Both the position numbers and the translations under genes were made by a program. A stretch of DNA of 64,000 bases from contig NZ_JAKNCT010000004.1 in the NCBI RefSeq assembly GCF_022134585.1, positions 124,001 to 188,000 of the forward strand. The letters run 5' to 3'. Position 1 is the stretch's first letter; each line of letters begins with the position of its first letter. Under the pieces are notes generated by a model. That model was not told the DNA's origin and did no database searches. It worked only from the letters and a program-made list of their open reading frames with translations. Positions 8,579 to 17,421 of this stretch are shown here, piece after piece. This DNA is from Mesosutterella porci. Its GTDB lineage: Bacteria; Pseudomonadota; Gammaproteobacteria; Burkholderiales; Burkholderiaceae_F.

Positions 8579-8975
8579 GCGGGACAAAAAAAGACCGCTC
8601 CCGGATTGAACCGGAAACGGCAGCGGCCATCGGAAGTCCGCCTTGCCCGGAGGCGGTTGTCTGAACTGAGGCTGCCATGTCTTCGTTTCCGCACCAAAAG
8701 AATTTTCTCTGGATTTTTAATTTTGCAACGAATGGCCGCGCAGGGAAGGGGATCGGCCCAAAGCGTTTATTACAATTGCGGATTAGAAATCAACCCCTGT
8801 CGAGCAAAAATTATTTTGAAGATCAGGTAAGACGGAGCTTTTGCGGGCATCTTGAGTTTCTAGGGCTGTTTTCTTAAACTAGGCGCAATTAGCTATTGCG
8901 GTCGGATGAGTTGCAGCGTCCCCGGATTCTTCAAGGGCGCGGGCCGCGCCCGGCTTGGAAAAAAAGAGGTGTTCT
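8579..8975. other. Non-coding spacer before the lyase gene
   Basis: About 400 bases with no supported gene. It holds an imperfect inverted repeat around 8593-8630 (GACCGCT...AGCGGCC), an AT-rich stretch at 8695-8905 likely to carry the promoter of the lyase operon, and a GGGCGCG-GGC-CGCGCCC hairpin at about 8935-8951 directly in front of the ribosome-binding site. No operator family was recognised. Confidence 0.3.
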
Positions 8976-10460
8976 ATGGAAATCACCAACACCTGCCCTT
9001 GGGGGCGGGACATTCCTCATTCAACGAGCGCCCGGGCCGAAGCGGAAAACTGGGGCTTCTGGGAGCTCATTATCAACCGGGCGTCCCTCGTCATGCTCGC
9101 CGAGCAGAAGATCCTGCCGCCCGAGACGGTGAGCCGGATCGCCCGGGCGCAGAAGAAGGCCGAGGAGAAGTTCACGCGACCGGGCGAGCCGCCGCTCTCT
9201 GACATAATGCCGCTAGAGAAGGCTCTCATCGAGCAGTGTGGCCAGGAGGCGACGCTCATCCACACCGGCCGCAGCCGCCAGGATATCTTCGCCACCCTCA
9301 ACCAGGGGCGGCTGCGCCGCTCGGTGCTCGATCTCGCGCAGTCGATGAACGAGTTCCGGCGCACACTGCTGTCGATCGCGCTCCAGCACGTCGAGACCCT
9401 GATCCCCGCCTACACGAACGGCGTGCAGGCGATGCCCGTGACGCTGGGCTTCTACCTCTGGGCGTTCCTCGAGGCCTTCGAGCGCGAGTTCGATGCGCTG
9501 CGCGAGGGCTACGCGCGGGTGAACCGCTGCGCGCTGGGCTCCGCGGTCCTCGCGAACTCCGCCTGGCCGCTGTCGCGCGGGAGGCTCGCCGAGCTACTGG
9601 GCTTCGACGGCCCGATCACGAACTCGCTTGACAGCTCTCAGGTGAGTCTCTTTGACGTGCCGCTCGAGGAGGCCGGGGTGGCTGGCCGCGCGGCGGTGCT
9701 CATCTCGACGCTGCTCGCCGATATCGCGCAGCAGTACGCTCAGACCCGCCCCTGGCTGTTGCTCGACCAGCACTCTACCTACAGCAGCTCCGCGATGCCA
9801 CAGAAGAGGAACCCGGGCATCATCAATAAGGCCCGCGCGAAGGCGGGAGACGTGATCGGCGCGGTGAACACGTGCTTCATCCGGGCCCACAACCTGCCGC
9901 TCGGTATGTACGACAACAAGGAGTCGGTGAGCGAGGACAACACCGCGGTTTTTGTGAAGGCGGTGCACCTGCTCGCGCTCGCGAAGAAAACCTTCGAGCT
10001 GTTGCGGGTGCACAAGGACCGGGCGCTAGAGGAGCTGGAAAACGACTGGACCTGCACGATGGCGCTAGCCGAAGGGCTGCAGATGGAGTTCGCCCTGCCC
10101 TTCAGGGTTGGGCACAACTTCGCGAGTGCCGTGGTGACCGTGGCGCGCAGCGAGGGCTGGATCCCGAAGAACTTCCCCTACGAGAAGGCGCAGCAGTGTT
10201 TCCGCGAGGTGACGGCAAAACTGCTCGGCAAAGAGGAGGAGCTGCCGATGTCCGAAGAAGAGTTCCGCAGGTACCTCTCGCCCGGCTACGTGGTCCGTAC
10301 GAGGGTAGGCACAGGCTCCCCCGCCCCCGCCTCGACGAAGGCGGGGCTCGAGGCCGCGGGCAGGCGGCTCTCTGAGGACGAGCGCTGGGTCGCCTCGCGC
10401 TGCGAGGCGATCGACGAGGCGAAGGCGAAGCTCGATGCGGCCTTCGAGGCGTTGCTTTAA
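8976..10460 (+). CDS. Argininosuccinate lyase / fumarase-superfamily lyase
   Basis: 494 aa from ATG 8976, chosen over an upstream TTG because AGAGGTG precedes it. Members of this superfamily cleave a C-N or C-O bond with release of fumarate. Seen: EQCGQEATLIHTGRSRQDIF, equivalent to the argininosuccinate-lyase HTGRSRND region; YTNGVQAMPVTLGFY, corresponding to the HLQ-A-P segment; and the signature SSAMPQKRNPG around residue 270. The usual substrate-binding H of HTHLQ is replaced by N in YTNGVQA, and the N-terminal FDAS-like region is altered. Together with the adjacent DcuC-type carrier and the absence of other arg genes, this suggests a catabolic fumarate-yielding lyase rather than biosynthetic ArgH. 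Substrate unknown. Confidence 0.75.
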   Translation: MEITNTCPWGRDIPHSTSARAEAENWGFWELIINRASLVMLAEQKILPPETVSRIARAQKKAEEKFTRPGEPPLSDIMPLEKALIEQCGQEATLIHTGRSRQDIFATLNQGRLRRSVLDLAQSMNEFRRTLLSIALQHVETLIPAYTNGVQAMPVTLGFYLWAFLEAFEREFDALREGYARVNRCALGSAVLANSAWPLSRGRLAELLGFDGPITNSLDSSQVSLFDVPLEEAGVAGRAAVLISTLLADIAQQYAQTRPWLLLDQHSTYSSSAMPQKRNPGIINKARAKAGDVIGAVNTCFIRAHNLPLGMYDNKESVSEDNTAVFVKAVHLLALAKKTFELLRVHKDRALEELENDWTCTMALAEGLQMEFALPFRVGHNFASAVVTVARSEGWIPKNFPYEKAQQCFREVTAKLLGKEEELPMSEEEFRRYLSPGYVVRTRVGTGSPAPASTKAGLEAAGRRLSEDERWVASRCEAIDEAKAKLDAAFEALL

Positions 10461-10548
10461 AGGCGGAATCGGATTTTTTCAAGCTGAAGCGAAGCCTTTC
10501 CCCTGCCTCCAGAGGAAGGCCCGCCGGGGCACTTAAAGGAGATAAGGC

Positions 10549-11874
10549 ATGATATGGATTGGCCTTGCGATCGTACTGATCACCTTCTACTTCATCTATA
10601 AAAACTACGAGGCGCGGCTCGTTCTCGCGCTCTCGGGCCTGCTCATGGCCGTGATCGGGCAGTTCATCGTCGGCTCCGACACCACGGTGTCGGCTGCGGT
10701 GAACGCCTTCGTGAAGCAGCTCGTCAACGGCGGTCTCGTGCCCACCATCGTCACGGTGATGGGCTTCGGCGCGGTCATGACCTACACGAAGTGCTCCGAT
10801 CACCTGGTGAACGCCCTCGTGCGGCCGCTCACCCACGTGCCGGCGATCGTGGTGCCGGGCGCGGTGATCATCACCTGGCTCATGAACATCGTGCTGCCCT
10901 CGGCCGCGGGCGTCGCGGCCGCCGTCGGCGTGCTGCTCATCCCGGCGCTCATCGCGCTCCGGGTCCGTCCGGTGATGGCCGCCGCGGCCGTCTTCCTCGG
11001 AACCTGGGGCTCGGTGATCAGCCCGGGGCTCATGTTCAATCCTCAGATCGCCACGATCGCCTATAAGGCGGGCGAGATCCCGGAGGCCGACGCGATGGTG
11101 GTGATCATGCAGGAGGCGCTGCCCTCGGCGATCGGCGTGGTTGTCGCCGCTGTGGTGCTCGCCGCGGTCTGCTTCTTCCTCAAGGAAGGCGTCGGGAGTA
11201 CGAAGGACGTTGACGAGAAGGCCTCGGGCGTGAACGGGGACTTCAAGGTAAACCCGATCATGGCGCTCATCCCGATCGTCCCGCTCTTCCTGCTCGTGAT
11301 CGCCTCCAAGCAGGTGGGGCTGTTGCCCACCAAGACCTTCTCGGTGCCGGTGTGCATGCTGATCGGCACGGCGCTCGGCATGCTCGTGGGGCTCGTGCAC
11401 AAGCAGCCCGCGGGCGAGTGCTCGAAGCGCTTCTGCAAGGGCGCGGGCGACGGCTTCAACAACGTGGTGATCCTGATCGCCGCAGCCGCTCTTTTTGCGG
11501 CCGGCATGAAGTCGATCGGACTTACGGGCGCGCTCGTGAACGCCATGAAGGGCTCGCAGTCGGTCGCTATGTTCTCGGCTGCGGCCGGCCCCTTCATCAT
11601 GGCTGTTATTTCGGGCTCGGGCAACGCCGCAGCGCTCGCCTTCAATGAGGCGATCACGCCCCACGCGGCCGACTTCGGCATGACGGTGGTCCAGCTGGGC
11701 GCTGTGGCCCAGATCGCGGCAGGCCTTGGCCGCTCGATGTCCCCGGTGGCCGGCGGCGTCATCATTCTGGCTGGCATCGCGGGCGCGAACCCGATGGAGG
11801 TCGTCAAGCGCACCGCACTGCCGGTTCTGATCGCGGTGGTCGTGGTGACGATCGCAATGTACACGCTTAACTGA
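10549..11874 (+). CDS. DcuC-family transporter, second copy
   Basis: 441 aa, about 12 membrane segments. DcuC-family landmarks include the GTWGSVISPGLMFNP loop, the C-terminal SGSGNAAALAFNEAITPHA block and AAGLGRSMSPVAGGVI. It is only distantly similar to the carrier at 4624. AAAGGAGAT lies before ATG 10549, 88 bases after the lyase stop, so the two are probably one operon. A fumarate or C4-dicarboxylate exchanger, or an importer of the lyase substrate, fits the context. A clean terminator follows. Confidence 0.82.
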   Translation: MIWIGLAIVLITFYFIYKNYEARLVLALSGLLMAVIGQFIVGSDTTVSAAVNAFVKQLVNGGLVPTIVTVMGFGAVMTYTKCSDHLVNALVRPLTHVPAIVVPGAVIITWLMNIVLPSAAGVAAAVGVLLIPALIALRVRPVMAAAAVFLGTWGSVISPGLMFNPQIATIAYKAGEIPEADAMVVIMQEALPSAIGVVVAAVVLAAVCFFLKEGVGSTKDVDEKASGVNGDFKVNPIMALIPIVPLFLLVIASKQVGLLPTKTFSVPVCMLIGTALGMLVGLVHKQPAGECSKRFCKGAGDGFNNVVILIAAAALFAAGMKSIGLTGALVNAMKGSQSVAMFSAAAGPFIMAVISGSGNAAALAFNEAITPHAADFGMTVVQLGAVAQIAAGLGRSMSPVAGGVIILAGIAGANPMEVVKRTALPVLIAVVVVTIAMYTLN

Positions 11875-11939
11875 AGGAAAAAGGGAGACGCTTCCCGCCT
11901 GGTTTCCAGACCGGGCGGGGGCCCCGAAGACAACAAAGG

Positions 11940-11967
11940 GGGCGGAGGAAACTCCGCCTGTCTTTTT
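11940..11967 (+). terminator. Terminator of the lyase-DcuC unit
   Basis: GGCGGAG (11941-11947), loop GAAA, CTCCGCC (11952-11958), then TGTCTTTTTT. A textbook rho-independent terminator between convergent genes. Confidence 0.92.
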
Positions 11968-11994
11968 TAGGGAACCAGCACCGTGCGCCCGGGG

Positions 11995-12918
11995 TCAGAG
12001 CGCCTCCCGGGCTTTTTCACGCAGCGCCGCAACGGCCGAAGGCACAAGGTAGAGCGCGATGCCCGACCAGATGAAAAGGAGCGGTATCACCTCGCCCCGG
12101 CTGATCGGCTCGCCGAACCAGAAGAGTCCGAGCAGCAGCGTCATCACCGGGTTCAGATACTGAATGATGCCCAGGAGGATGAGCGGCAGCTTCTGCGCCG
12201 CGATGGAAAAGGAGACCATCGGGATCAGGGTGAGAAGGCCGGTTCCCATGAGCTCGAGCGACAGCGCGGCGCGCCCGGGAGCGAGAAACACGCCTTCGCC
12301 CGAGGCGGCGAGCCATGCGAGCCAGGCCAGCGCAAACGGAGCCATCATCGCGTGCTCCACGGTGATGCTGTACCAGGGGTCCATCCGGACGGTTTTCTTG
12401 AGCGCCCCGTACACGGCCCAGGAGGCCGACACCCCGATTGCGATCCAGGGAAAGCGCCCGAGCTCGAAGATCATGATGAGGACCCCGGCCGCGGCGAGCG
12501 CCACTGCGGCGACGCGCGTCCTTGAGAGCTGCTCGTGAAAGAACGCCATGCCGAGGCCCACGGTGGCCAGCGGCGTGATGAACATCCCGATGCCGAGCTC
12601 CACCACCCGGTCCGTGTTGGCCCCCACGATGTTGATGAGCCAGTTCGCGCTCGCGAAGACCGTGGCGGCGAAAAGCGTGAGCGCGAGCCTGCGGTCGGAG
12701 GCGAGTGCCCGCACCGCCCGCGCGCATGCCCCGAGCCGTCCCGTAAGCGCGAGGGCGGCCGCAAGCGAGACCAGGCACCAGACGATGCGGTGGGCGAGGA
12801 TTTCGGTGGAGGCTGCCCCGCCGAGCAGATGCCAGTAAAGGGGAAAAAGCCCCCAGATGCCGTTGGCGAGTAGCCCGGCCGCGAGTCCCGCGCGGAGGTT
12901 GGAGTTGGTGCTGTCCAT
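11995..12918 (-). CDS. rarD: RarD/EamA-family drug/metabolite transporter
   Basis: 307 aa from the ATG at 12918 (MDSTNSNLRAGL). Further upstream codons are arginine/proline-rich and unlike a membrane N-terminus. About ten hydrophobic helices in two EamA repeats. Features of the RarD branch are GIWGLFPLYWHLL near the N-terminus, EILAHRIVWCL, NWLINIVGANTDRVVELGIGMFITPL, and the C-terminal IQYLNPVMTLLLGLFWFGEP. RarD proteins are predicted inner-membrane metabolite exporters of unknown substrate (named from chloramphenicol sensitivity). Convergent with the DcuC gene, separated by a terminator. Confidence 0.88.
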   Translation of the reverse strand: MDSTNSNLRAGLAAGLLANGIWGLFPLYWHLLGGAASTEILAHRIVWCLVSLAAALALTGRLGACARAVRALASDRRLALTLFAATVFASANWLINIVGANTDRVVELGIGMFITPLATVGLGMAFFHEQLSRTRVAAVALAAAGVLIMIFELGRFPWIAIGVSASWAVYGALKKTVRMDPWYSITVEHAMMAPFALAWLAWLAASGEGVFLAPGRAALSLELMGTGLLTLIPMVSFSIAAQKLPLILLGIIQYLNPVMTLLLGLFWFGEPISRGEVIPLLFIWSGIALYLVPSAVAALREKAREAL

Positions 12919-13142
12919 GTTTGCAGAAGGTTTCGGGGGTAAAGCGGGGGGAGTTTTCCTCTTCCGGTTCAGCTTCGAGTATACGGCCGGTCGCGCCGCG
13001 GCAGGCTCCCAGCCGAAGGGGCGCCGCCCGGCTAATATAATCAAATGTTATAGCAGAAGCCTGATAAAGCATTGTACTAGCCGGATTTCAGAGACTAAAT
13101 TTCCATCCGTCACGAAAAGGATAATGACTGAGGATCATAAAA

Positions 13143-13643
13143 ATGACGGAACAAAACAAAGGTTCGGTCCTGGTGACTTACTTCTCGGCCACTGGCACTA
13201 CGCGCCGTGCGGCCGAAAAAATCGCCTCGGCCGCCGGCGGTCGCACGCTTGAGATCCGGCCCGCGCGTCCCTACAGCAACGCGGACCTCGGCTGGACGGA
13301 CCGCGCCTCGCGGGTGAACCGCGAGCATGGGGACGCCCGGGCGCAGGGTCGAGCTTGATCTCTCCTCTTGCCCGAGGCTTGAAGGCGTGGGCACGGTCTT
13401 CATCGGCTATATCTCCTCTGGTGGGGCGAAGCCCCCTGGGTGTTCGATGAGTTCATGCGCCGCGTCGACTTCGAGGACCGGACGGTGATTCCGTTTGCGA
13501 TCTCCCAGGGCTCGCCCTACGGCTTGAGCGGTCGGCACCTGAAGAAGGCCGCCCGCGGCGGCAGATGGCGCCGCGGCGTCTGCTTCATGGGCGTGCCTTC
13601 CGACTCGGAGGTGCGGCGCTTCCTCGCCTCCCAGGGCTTCTGA
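13143..13643 (+). pseudogene. Flavodoxin, broken by two frame changes
   Basis: The start is flavodoxin-like (VLVTYFSATGTTRRAAEKIA, the FMN-phosphate loop) and the end is intact (FDEFMRRVDFEDRTVIPFAISQGSPYG...FLASQGF). Between about 13344 and 13410 the conserved protein continues only in the next frame (VELDLSSCPRLEGVGTVFIGY), and the WWGEAPW segment then resumes in the original frame. As written, translation stops at TGA 13356-13358. The pattern needs roughly one extra base near 13344 and two near 13411 (or equivalent losses). It stands 53 bases before an intact aldo/keto reductase and is part of an eroding gene group. Two sequencing errors are the alternative. Confidence 0.8.
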
Positions 13644-13696
13644 GGCCCGGATCACTTTCTGCAATTTCTGCAAACGACGACAAAAGGGAAAAAATC

Positions 13697-14539
13697 ATGG
13701 ACAGCTTTGAACTGAACAACGGAGTCCGGATCCCCGCGCTCGGGCTCGGCACCTTCCTCATCGCCCCGAGGGACGCGGAGAAAGCGGTGCGTCACGCTCT
13801 CGCGCACGGCTACAGCCTGATCGACACGGCCAATGCCTACTGCAATGAAATCGCCGTGGGCCGCGCGATCCGCGAGTCGGGACTGCCCCGCCGCAGCGTT
13901 TTTCTGTCGACCAAGCTCTGGGTGAGCGTCTACGAGGCCCCCCAGGCGGTCGACAAAACCCTCAGGCGGCTCGGCACCGACTACATCGACCTGCTGTTCA
14001 TCCACCAGCCCGCCGGGAACTGGCAGGCGGGCTATGAGCAGCTCGAGCGAGCCTACGAGGCGGGCAAGATCCGCGCGATCGGCATCTCGGACTTCGAGGC
14101 TCCGGAGCTCGCGCAGTTGTTCGCCGGGGCCCGCGTGAAGCCCCAGGTCCTGCAGACCGAGGCCCATCCGTTTTTCGCTCAGACCGAGCTGAGGAAGAAG
14201 CTCGATCCCGAGGGGATTCGGCTGATGTCCTGGTACCCCCTCGGACACGGCGACCGCAGCCTGATCGATCACCCGCTCTTTGCGGAGCTCGGCGCGCGCT
14301 ACGGCAAGACGCCCGCCCAAGTCATCCTGCGCTGGCACGTGCAGATGGGCTTTATCGTGATTCCGGGCTCGAAGAGCACGGTCCACGTCGATGAAAACGC
14401 GGACATCTTCGACTTCAGCCTGAGCGGAGAGGACTTGGCGAGGATCGCCAGGCTCGACGGCACCCGCCGCTACTACACGGCCACGCCCGAAGTGCTCGCG
14501 AGCTACGCGAACATGCATCCGAACTTCGACGCAGACTAA
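13697..14539 (+). CDS. Aldo/keto reductase
   Basis: 280 aa NAD(P)H-dependent oxidoreductase of the AKR TIM-barrel family, 2,5-diketo-gluconate-reductase-like branch. Motifs: N-terminal NNGVRIPALGLGTF; the catalytic tetrad region GYSLIDTANAYCNE (Asp and Tyr), LSTKLW (Lys) and FIHQPAGNW (His); then VIPGSKS for cofactor binding. ATG 13697 is chosen because the signature starts within 10 residues and GGGAAAAA lies upstream. It is the only intact enzyme in a group that otherwise contains a flavodoxin, an alpha/beta hydrolase and a CMD/cupin protein, all broken. The LysR gene at 14544 is convergent, four bases away. Confidence 0.9.
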   Translation: MDSFELNNGVRIPALGLGTFLIAPRDAEKAVRHALAHGYSLIDTANAYCNEIAVGRAIRESGLPRRSVFLSTKLWVSVYEAPQAVDKTLRRLGTDYIDLLFIHQPAGNWQAGYEQLERAYEAGKIRAIGISDFEAPELAQLFAGARVKPQVLQTEAHPFFAQTELRKKLDPEGIRLMSWYPLGHGDRSLIDHPLFAELGARYGKTPAQVILRWHVQMGFIVIPGSKSTVHVDENADIFDFSLSGEDLARIARLDGTRRYYTATPEVLASYANMHPNFDAD

Positions 14540-14543
14540 GGAT

Positions 14544-15455
14544 TCAGGGCTCGCTGCCCGCCGGCTTTTTGCCCGGGCCGGGGCGCAGCGTCCTGCCGAA
14601 AAGCGGCAGCCGCGCGTAAAGAGGTCTGAATTTCGGCAGGTCCGTCTCGCGGCAGACCAGGTAGTAGACCGCTCGGGCCTCGGGGTCGTCGATCGGAATG
14701 ATCCTGCGGTTGCGCGTGATCCGGTCGCCGCGGCTGAAGAAATAATCGGTAAAGAAAGTGGGCAGGTCCGTGGCGGCAGCGATTTCGGTGAAGTCTTCGC
14801 GGTTTTGCTGCAGCAGCAGGTGCGGCCTCGGGATCCGGGACCGGACGAGCTCGGACCAGAAGCCCACCTCAGAGAACTGCAGGAAGGGGACGTCCTCGAG
14901 GTCGCTGAAGCGCACGCTCACGCGCCCCGCGAGCGGATGATCGGGCGGCACCGCGATGAAAAGCGTTTCCTCTCCGCAGGGCTCGGACCACAGGCCCGGC
15001 TCCTGCGGCCGGACGTGCGTCACCGCGAGCTGCAGCGTCCCCTCGAGCAGCCCGGGCAGCAGCCTCGGGTCCGGGACGATCGAGGCCGCCACGGTCTTGC
15101 CTTGGAAAAGGCGCTGAAGGGCGAGCGTGACCTCCTGCAGCGGCACCGGCGCGCAGCAGCCCACCGAGATGGTGCGGCGCATGAGGTCGGCCGCGCGCAC
15201 CTCGCGCACGAGTTGCTCGTCGGCCGCCACCGCCTGGGCGGCGAGGCGGGCCGCAAGCCGCCCGTTGTCATTGAGCTCCAGGCGGTTCCTGCCCCTTACG
15301 AAGAGCGTCACACCGAGCCGGTCCTCCAGCTTTTTCATGGAGCGGGTGAGCGCGGGCTGGGTGATGTGCAGCTCCTCGGCCGCGGCCGAGAGCGTTCCCA
15401 GCCTTGAGAAGGCTTCAAGCTGCTGCAGCAGACCGATTTCAACAAGGCGGGGCAT
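14544..15455 (-). CDS. LysR-family transcriptional regulator
   Basis: 303 aa, standard LTTR length. N-terminal winged HTH (LLQQLEAFSRLGTLSAAAEELHITQPALTRSMKKLEDRLGVTLFVR) followed by a periplasmic-binding-like effector domain with two lobes, e.g. ISVGCCAPVP and LFIAVPPDHPLAG. Transcribed away from the broken alpha/beta hydrolase at 15577. The 121-base AT-rich gap (15456-15576) should hold its operator, and LTTRs commonly control the divergent gene. It probably once governed the hydrolase/CMD-cupin genes and perhaps the flanking AKR. Confidence 0.92.
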   Translation of the reverse strand: MPRLVEIGLLQQLEAFSRLGTLSAAAEELHITQPALTRSMKKLEDRLGVTLFVRGRNRLELNDNGRLAARLAAQAVAADEQLVREVRAADLMRRTISVGCCAPVPLQEVTLALQRLFQGKTVAASIVPDPRLLPGLLEGTLQLAVTHVRPQEPGLWSEPCGEETLFIAVPPDHPLAGRVSVRFSDLEDVPFLQFSEVGFWSELVRSRIPRPHLLLQQNREDFTEIAAATDLPTFFTDYFFSRGDRITRNRRIIPIDDPEARAVYYLVCRETDLPKFRPLYARLPLFGRTLRPGPGKKPAGSEP

Positions 15456-15576
15456 AGTAGACGATCCTGCTATAAGTCAAGATGATTGTGCAATGCGTTT
15501 TTGTCATTGTACATTATCATTTTTCTTCAATATATTCATATATAAAGATTGTTTTTGTAAAGGGCTGCGAGTGGAT

Positions 15577-16583
15577 ATGCTTAAACGTTTGGTTATGGCC
15601 GCCGCACTTTCCGGGACCGCCGCCCAGGCCGCCCCGCTCGCCATTGCGGAGCAGGGCGTGTTTTCCTCCGGCGGCACGGTGGCCGGGCCGCTGCCGGGTG
15701 CCTACGACACAAAGCGCAACTGGCTTGACTTTACCCGCGCCGGCAACACGGCGCACGTTGACCACGCGAGTGTCTTCTACCAGATCCCGGCGCGCGCCGG
15801 CAGGGCCCCGGTCGTGTTCCTGCACGGCTACGGGCAGTCGCGCATCGGATGGATGACGACGCCGGACGGCCGCCCGGGGTTCGCGCAGCTCTTCCTCGAA
15901 ATGGGACACCCGGTGTTTCTCGTCGACCAGCCGAGGCTGCGGTTTCCCTGACCGGCGACGCGCTCGACGCCACGCAGAAGGGCCGCGGCAAGGACTACCT
16001 TCCCGGCGATCAGGCCTGGTACACGCACTTTCGCATCGGGCGCGTGGCCCTGGAACGCTACGCGGGCTCGCAGTTCCCGCAGGGCGCCGCCGCCCAGAAC
16101 CAGTTCTTCAGGCAGATGACGCCCAACACCGGTTCCTTTGACGCCCGCGCGAAGACCGGCAGGAAGCCGGTCTACATCGCGCACGCGCAGGGTTGCTCGG
16201 TGGTTTTCCAGACGGATCTGAGCGAGGCCTCCGCCCTCGTGCTGATCGAGCCCGGGCGCGCGCCTCAGCCCGGCTCCCCGGAGTTCGAGGCCGCAGCCCG
16301 GGCCCGCATTCCCGTGATTTTCTACTACGGCGACTACATCGGAAACGGTCCGAAGGACATCGACTCCACCGCCTTCTGGCAGAAGTCGCTTGAGAGCGCG
16401 CGGGTCTTTGCAAAGGCGCTTTCCGAGCGCGGTGTCGAGTGCCGCGTCGTGTCGCTGCCGGAAAAGGGCATCCGCGGCAACAGCCACTTCCATTTCGAGG
16501 AGGAGAACAACGCGCAGATCGCCTCCCTGATGGAAGCCGACCTTGAGCAGGCGGGCCTGCGCTTAGAGCCGCTCACATTTTGA
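15577..16583 (+). pseudogene. Exported alpha/beta hydrolase with one frameshift
   Basis: Starts with a signal peptide (MLKRLVMAAALSGTAAQA) and an alpha/beta-hydrolase core VVFLHGYGQSRIGW. It then runs VFLVDQPRLRFP and stops at 15951. The rest (AAVSLTGDALDATQ..., AHAQGCSVVFQTDL with a G-C-S nucleophile-elbow-like sequence, IPVIFYYGDYI, GNSHFHFEE) continues in another frame to 16583. One base lost or gained near 15930 restores a full-length protein of about 335 aa. It starts divergently from the LysR gene and stands 18 bases before the CMD/cupin remnant. Function was probably a periplasmic esterase-like hydrolase. Confidence 0.82.
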
Positions 16584-16601
16584 CAGACAGGGAGAAGCAT
16601 C

Positions 16602-17421
16602 ATGAAGAAATGCATTGCAGGGCTAGCGGCCGCCATTGTCCTCGCATTGCACCCCGCTGCGGGGCTTGAAAAGCAGACGGCGGGCCACGACCGCCTGGAA
16701 GACCTCGCGCCGCAGTTCGCCCATCTGAACGACGATGTGCTTTTCGGGCAGGTCTGGGCGAGGGAGCGGGTGCTGTCGCTGCGCGACCGCAGCCTCATCA
16801 CGATCGCGGCACTCTTTTCGGCTGGGTTGTATCCGCAGCTGCGCTCGCACCCGATCCTCGGGCGAAGGCACGGCGGCAAGCGCTAGGAGGCCGTGGCGCT
16901 GGTCACGCACCTCACCTTCTACTGCGGCTGGTCCAAGGCCTGGAGCGCGTTTCCGATCATCTGCGAGGTGTACGCGGACGACGGGAAGCACACCGCGGCC
17001 GCGCCCGAAGGACTTTCCACCTTCCCCGTGGGGCAGCCCAACACCGCCAATGCCCGCTACTTCACCGGCAGCAGTTTCGTCGCGAAGCTCGCCGGCTCCC
17101 CGATGGGCGTCTACAACGTCACCTTCGCCCCGGGCGTCGTGAACAACTGGCACGTGCACGAGGCTGCCCGCGGCGGCGGTCAGATCCTGATCGCGGTCTC
17201 CGGCCACGGCTGGTTTCAGGAGTGGGGCAGACCCTTGCACGAGCCTCTGCCGGGCGGCACGGTTTCGATCCCCGCGGGAGTAAAGTACCGGTACGGGGCC
17301 GCCTGCGGCAGCTGACCAGTACATCGCGATCGAGGTGCCGGGCGAGGGTGCGAAGACCAAATGGATGGAGCCCGTGGCCTCTTCAGAGCTTGAAAGGCTG
17401 GATCGGAAGCCCGCGCCTTAA
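16602..17421 (+). pseudogene. Carboxymuconolactone-decarboxylase-like/cupin fusion with amber stop and frameshift
   Basis: The open frame begins with a signal peptide (MKKCIAGLAAAIVLALHPAAG) and a CMD-like/AhpD-type region (RDRSLITIAALFSAGLYPQLRSH). It stops at TAG 16884-16886, yet the same frame continues directly with EAVALVTHLTFYCGWSKAWSAF and a cupin (NNWHVHEAARGGGQILIAVSGHGWFQ, a metal-binding H-x-H...Q/H pattern) until TGA 17313. After one extra base there, DQYIAIEVPGEG...KPAP runs to TAA 17421. So at least one nonsense and one frameshift lesion. The final TTAA is shared with the stop of the convergent esterase. Confidence 0.82.

Noticed and set aside
10102-11664. A 520-codon minus-strand frame opposite the second DcuC gene
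   Set aside because: Highly charged, repetitive His/Arg/Asp translation without a fold signature; antisense shadow. The same applies to 27457-29076, 42437-44068 and 20886-22067.
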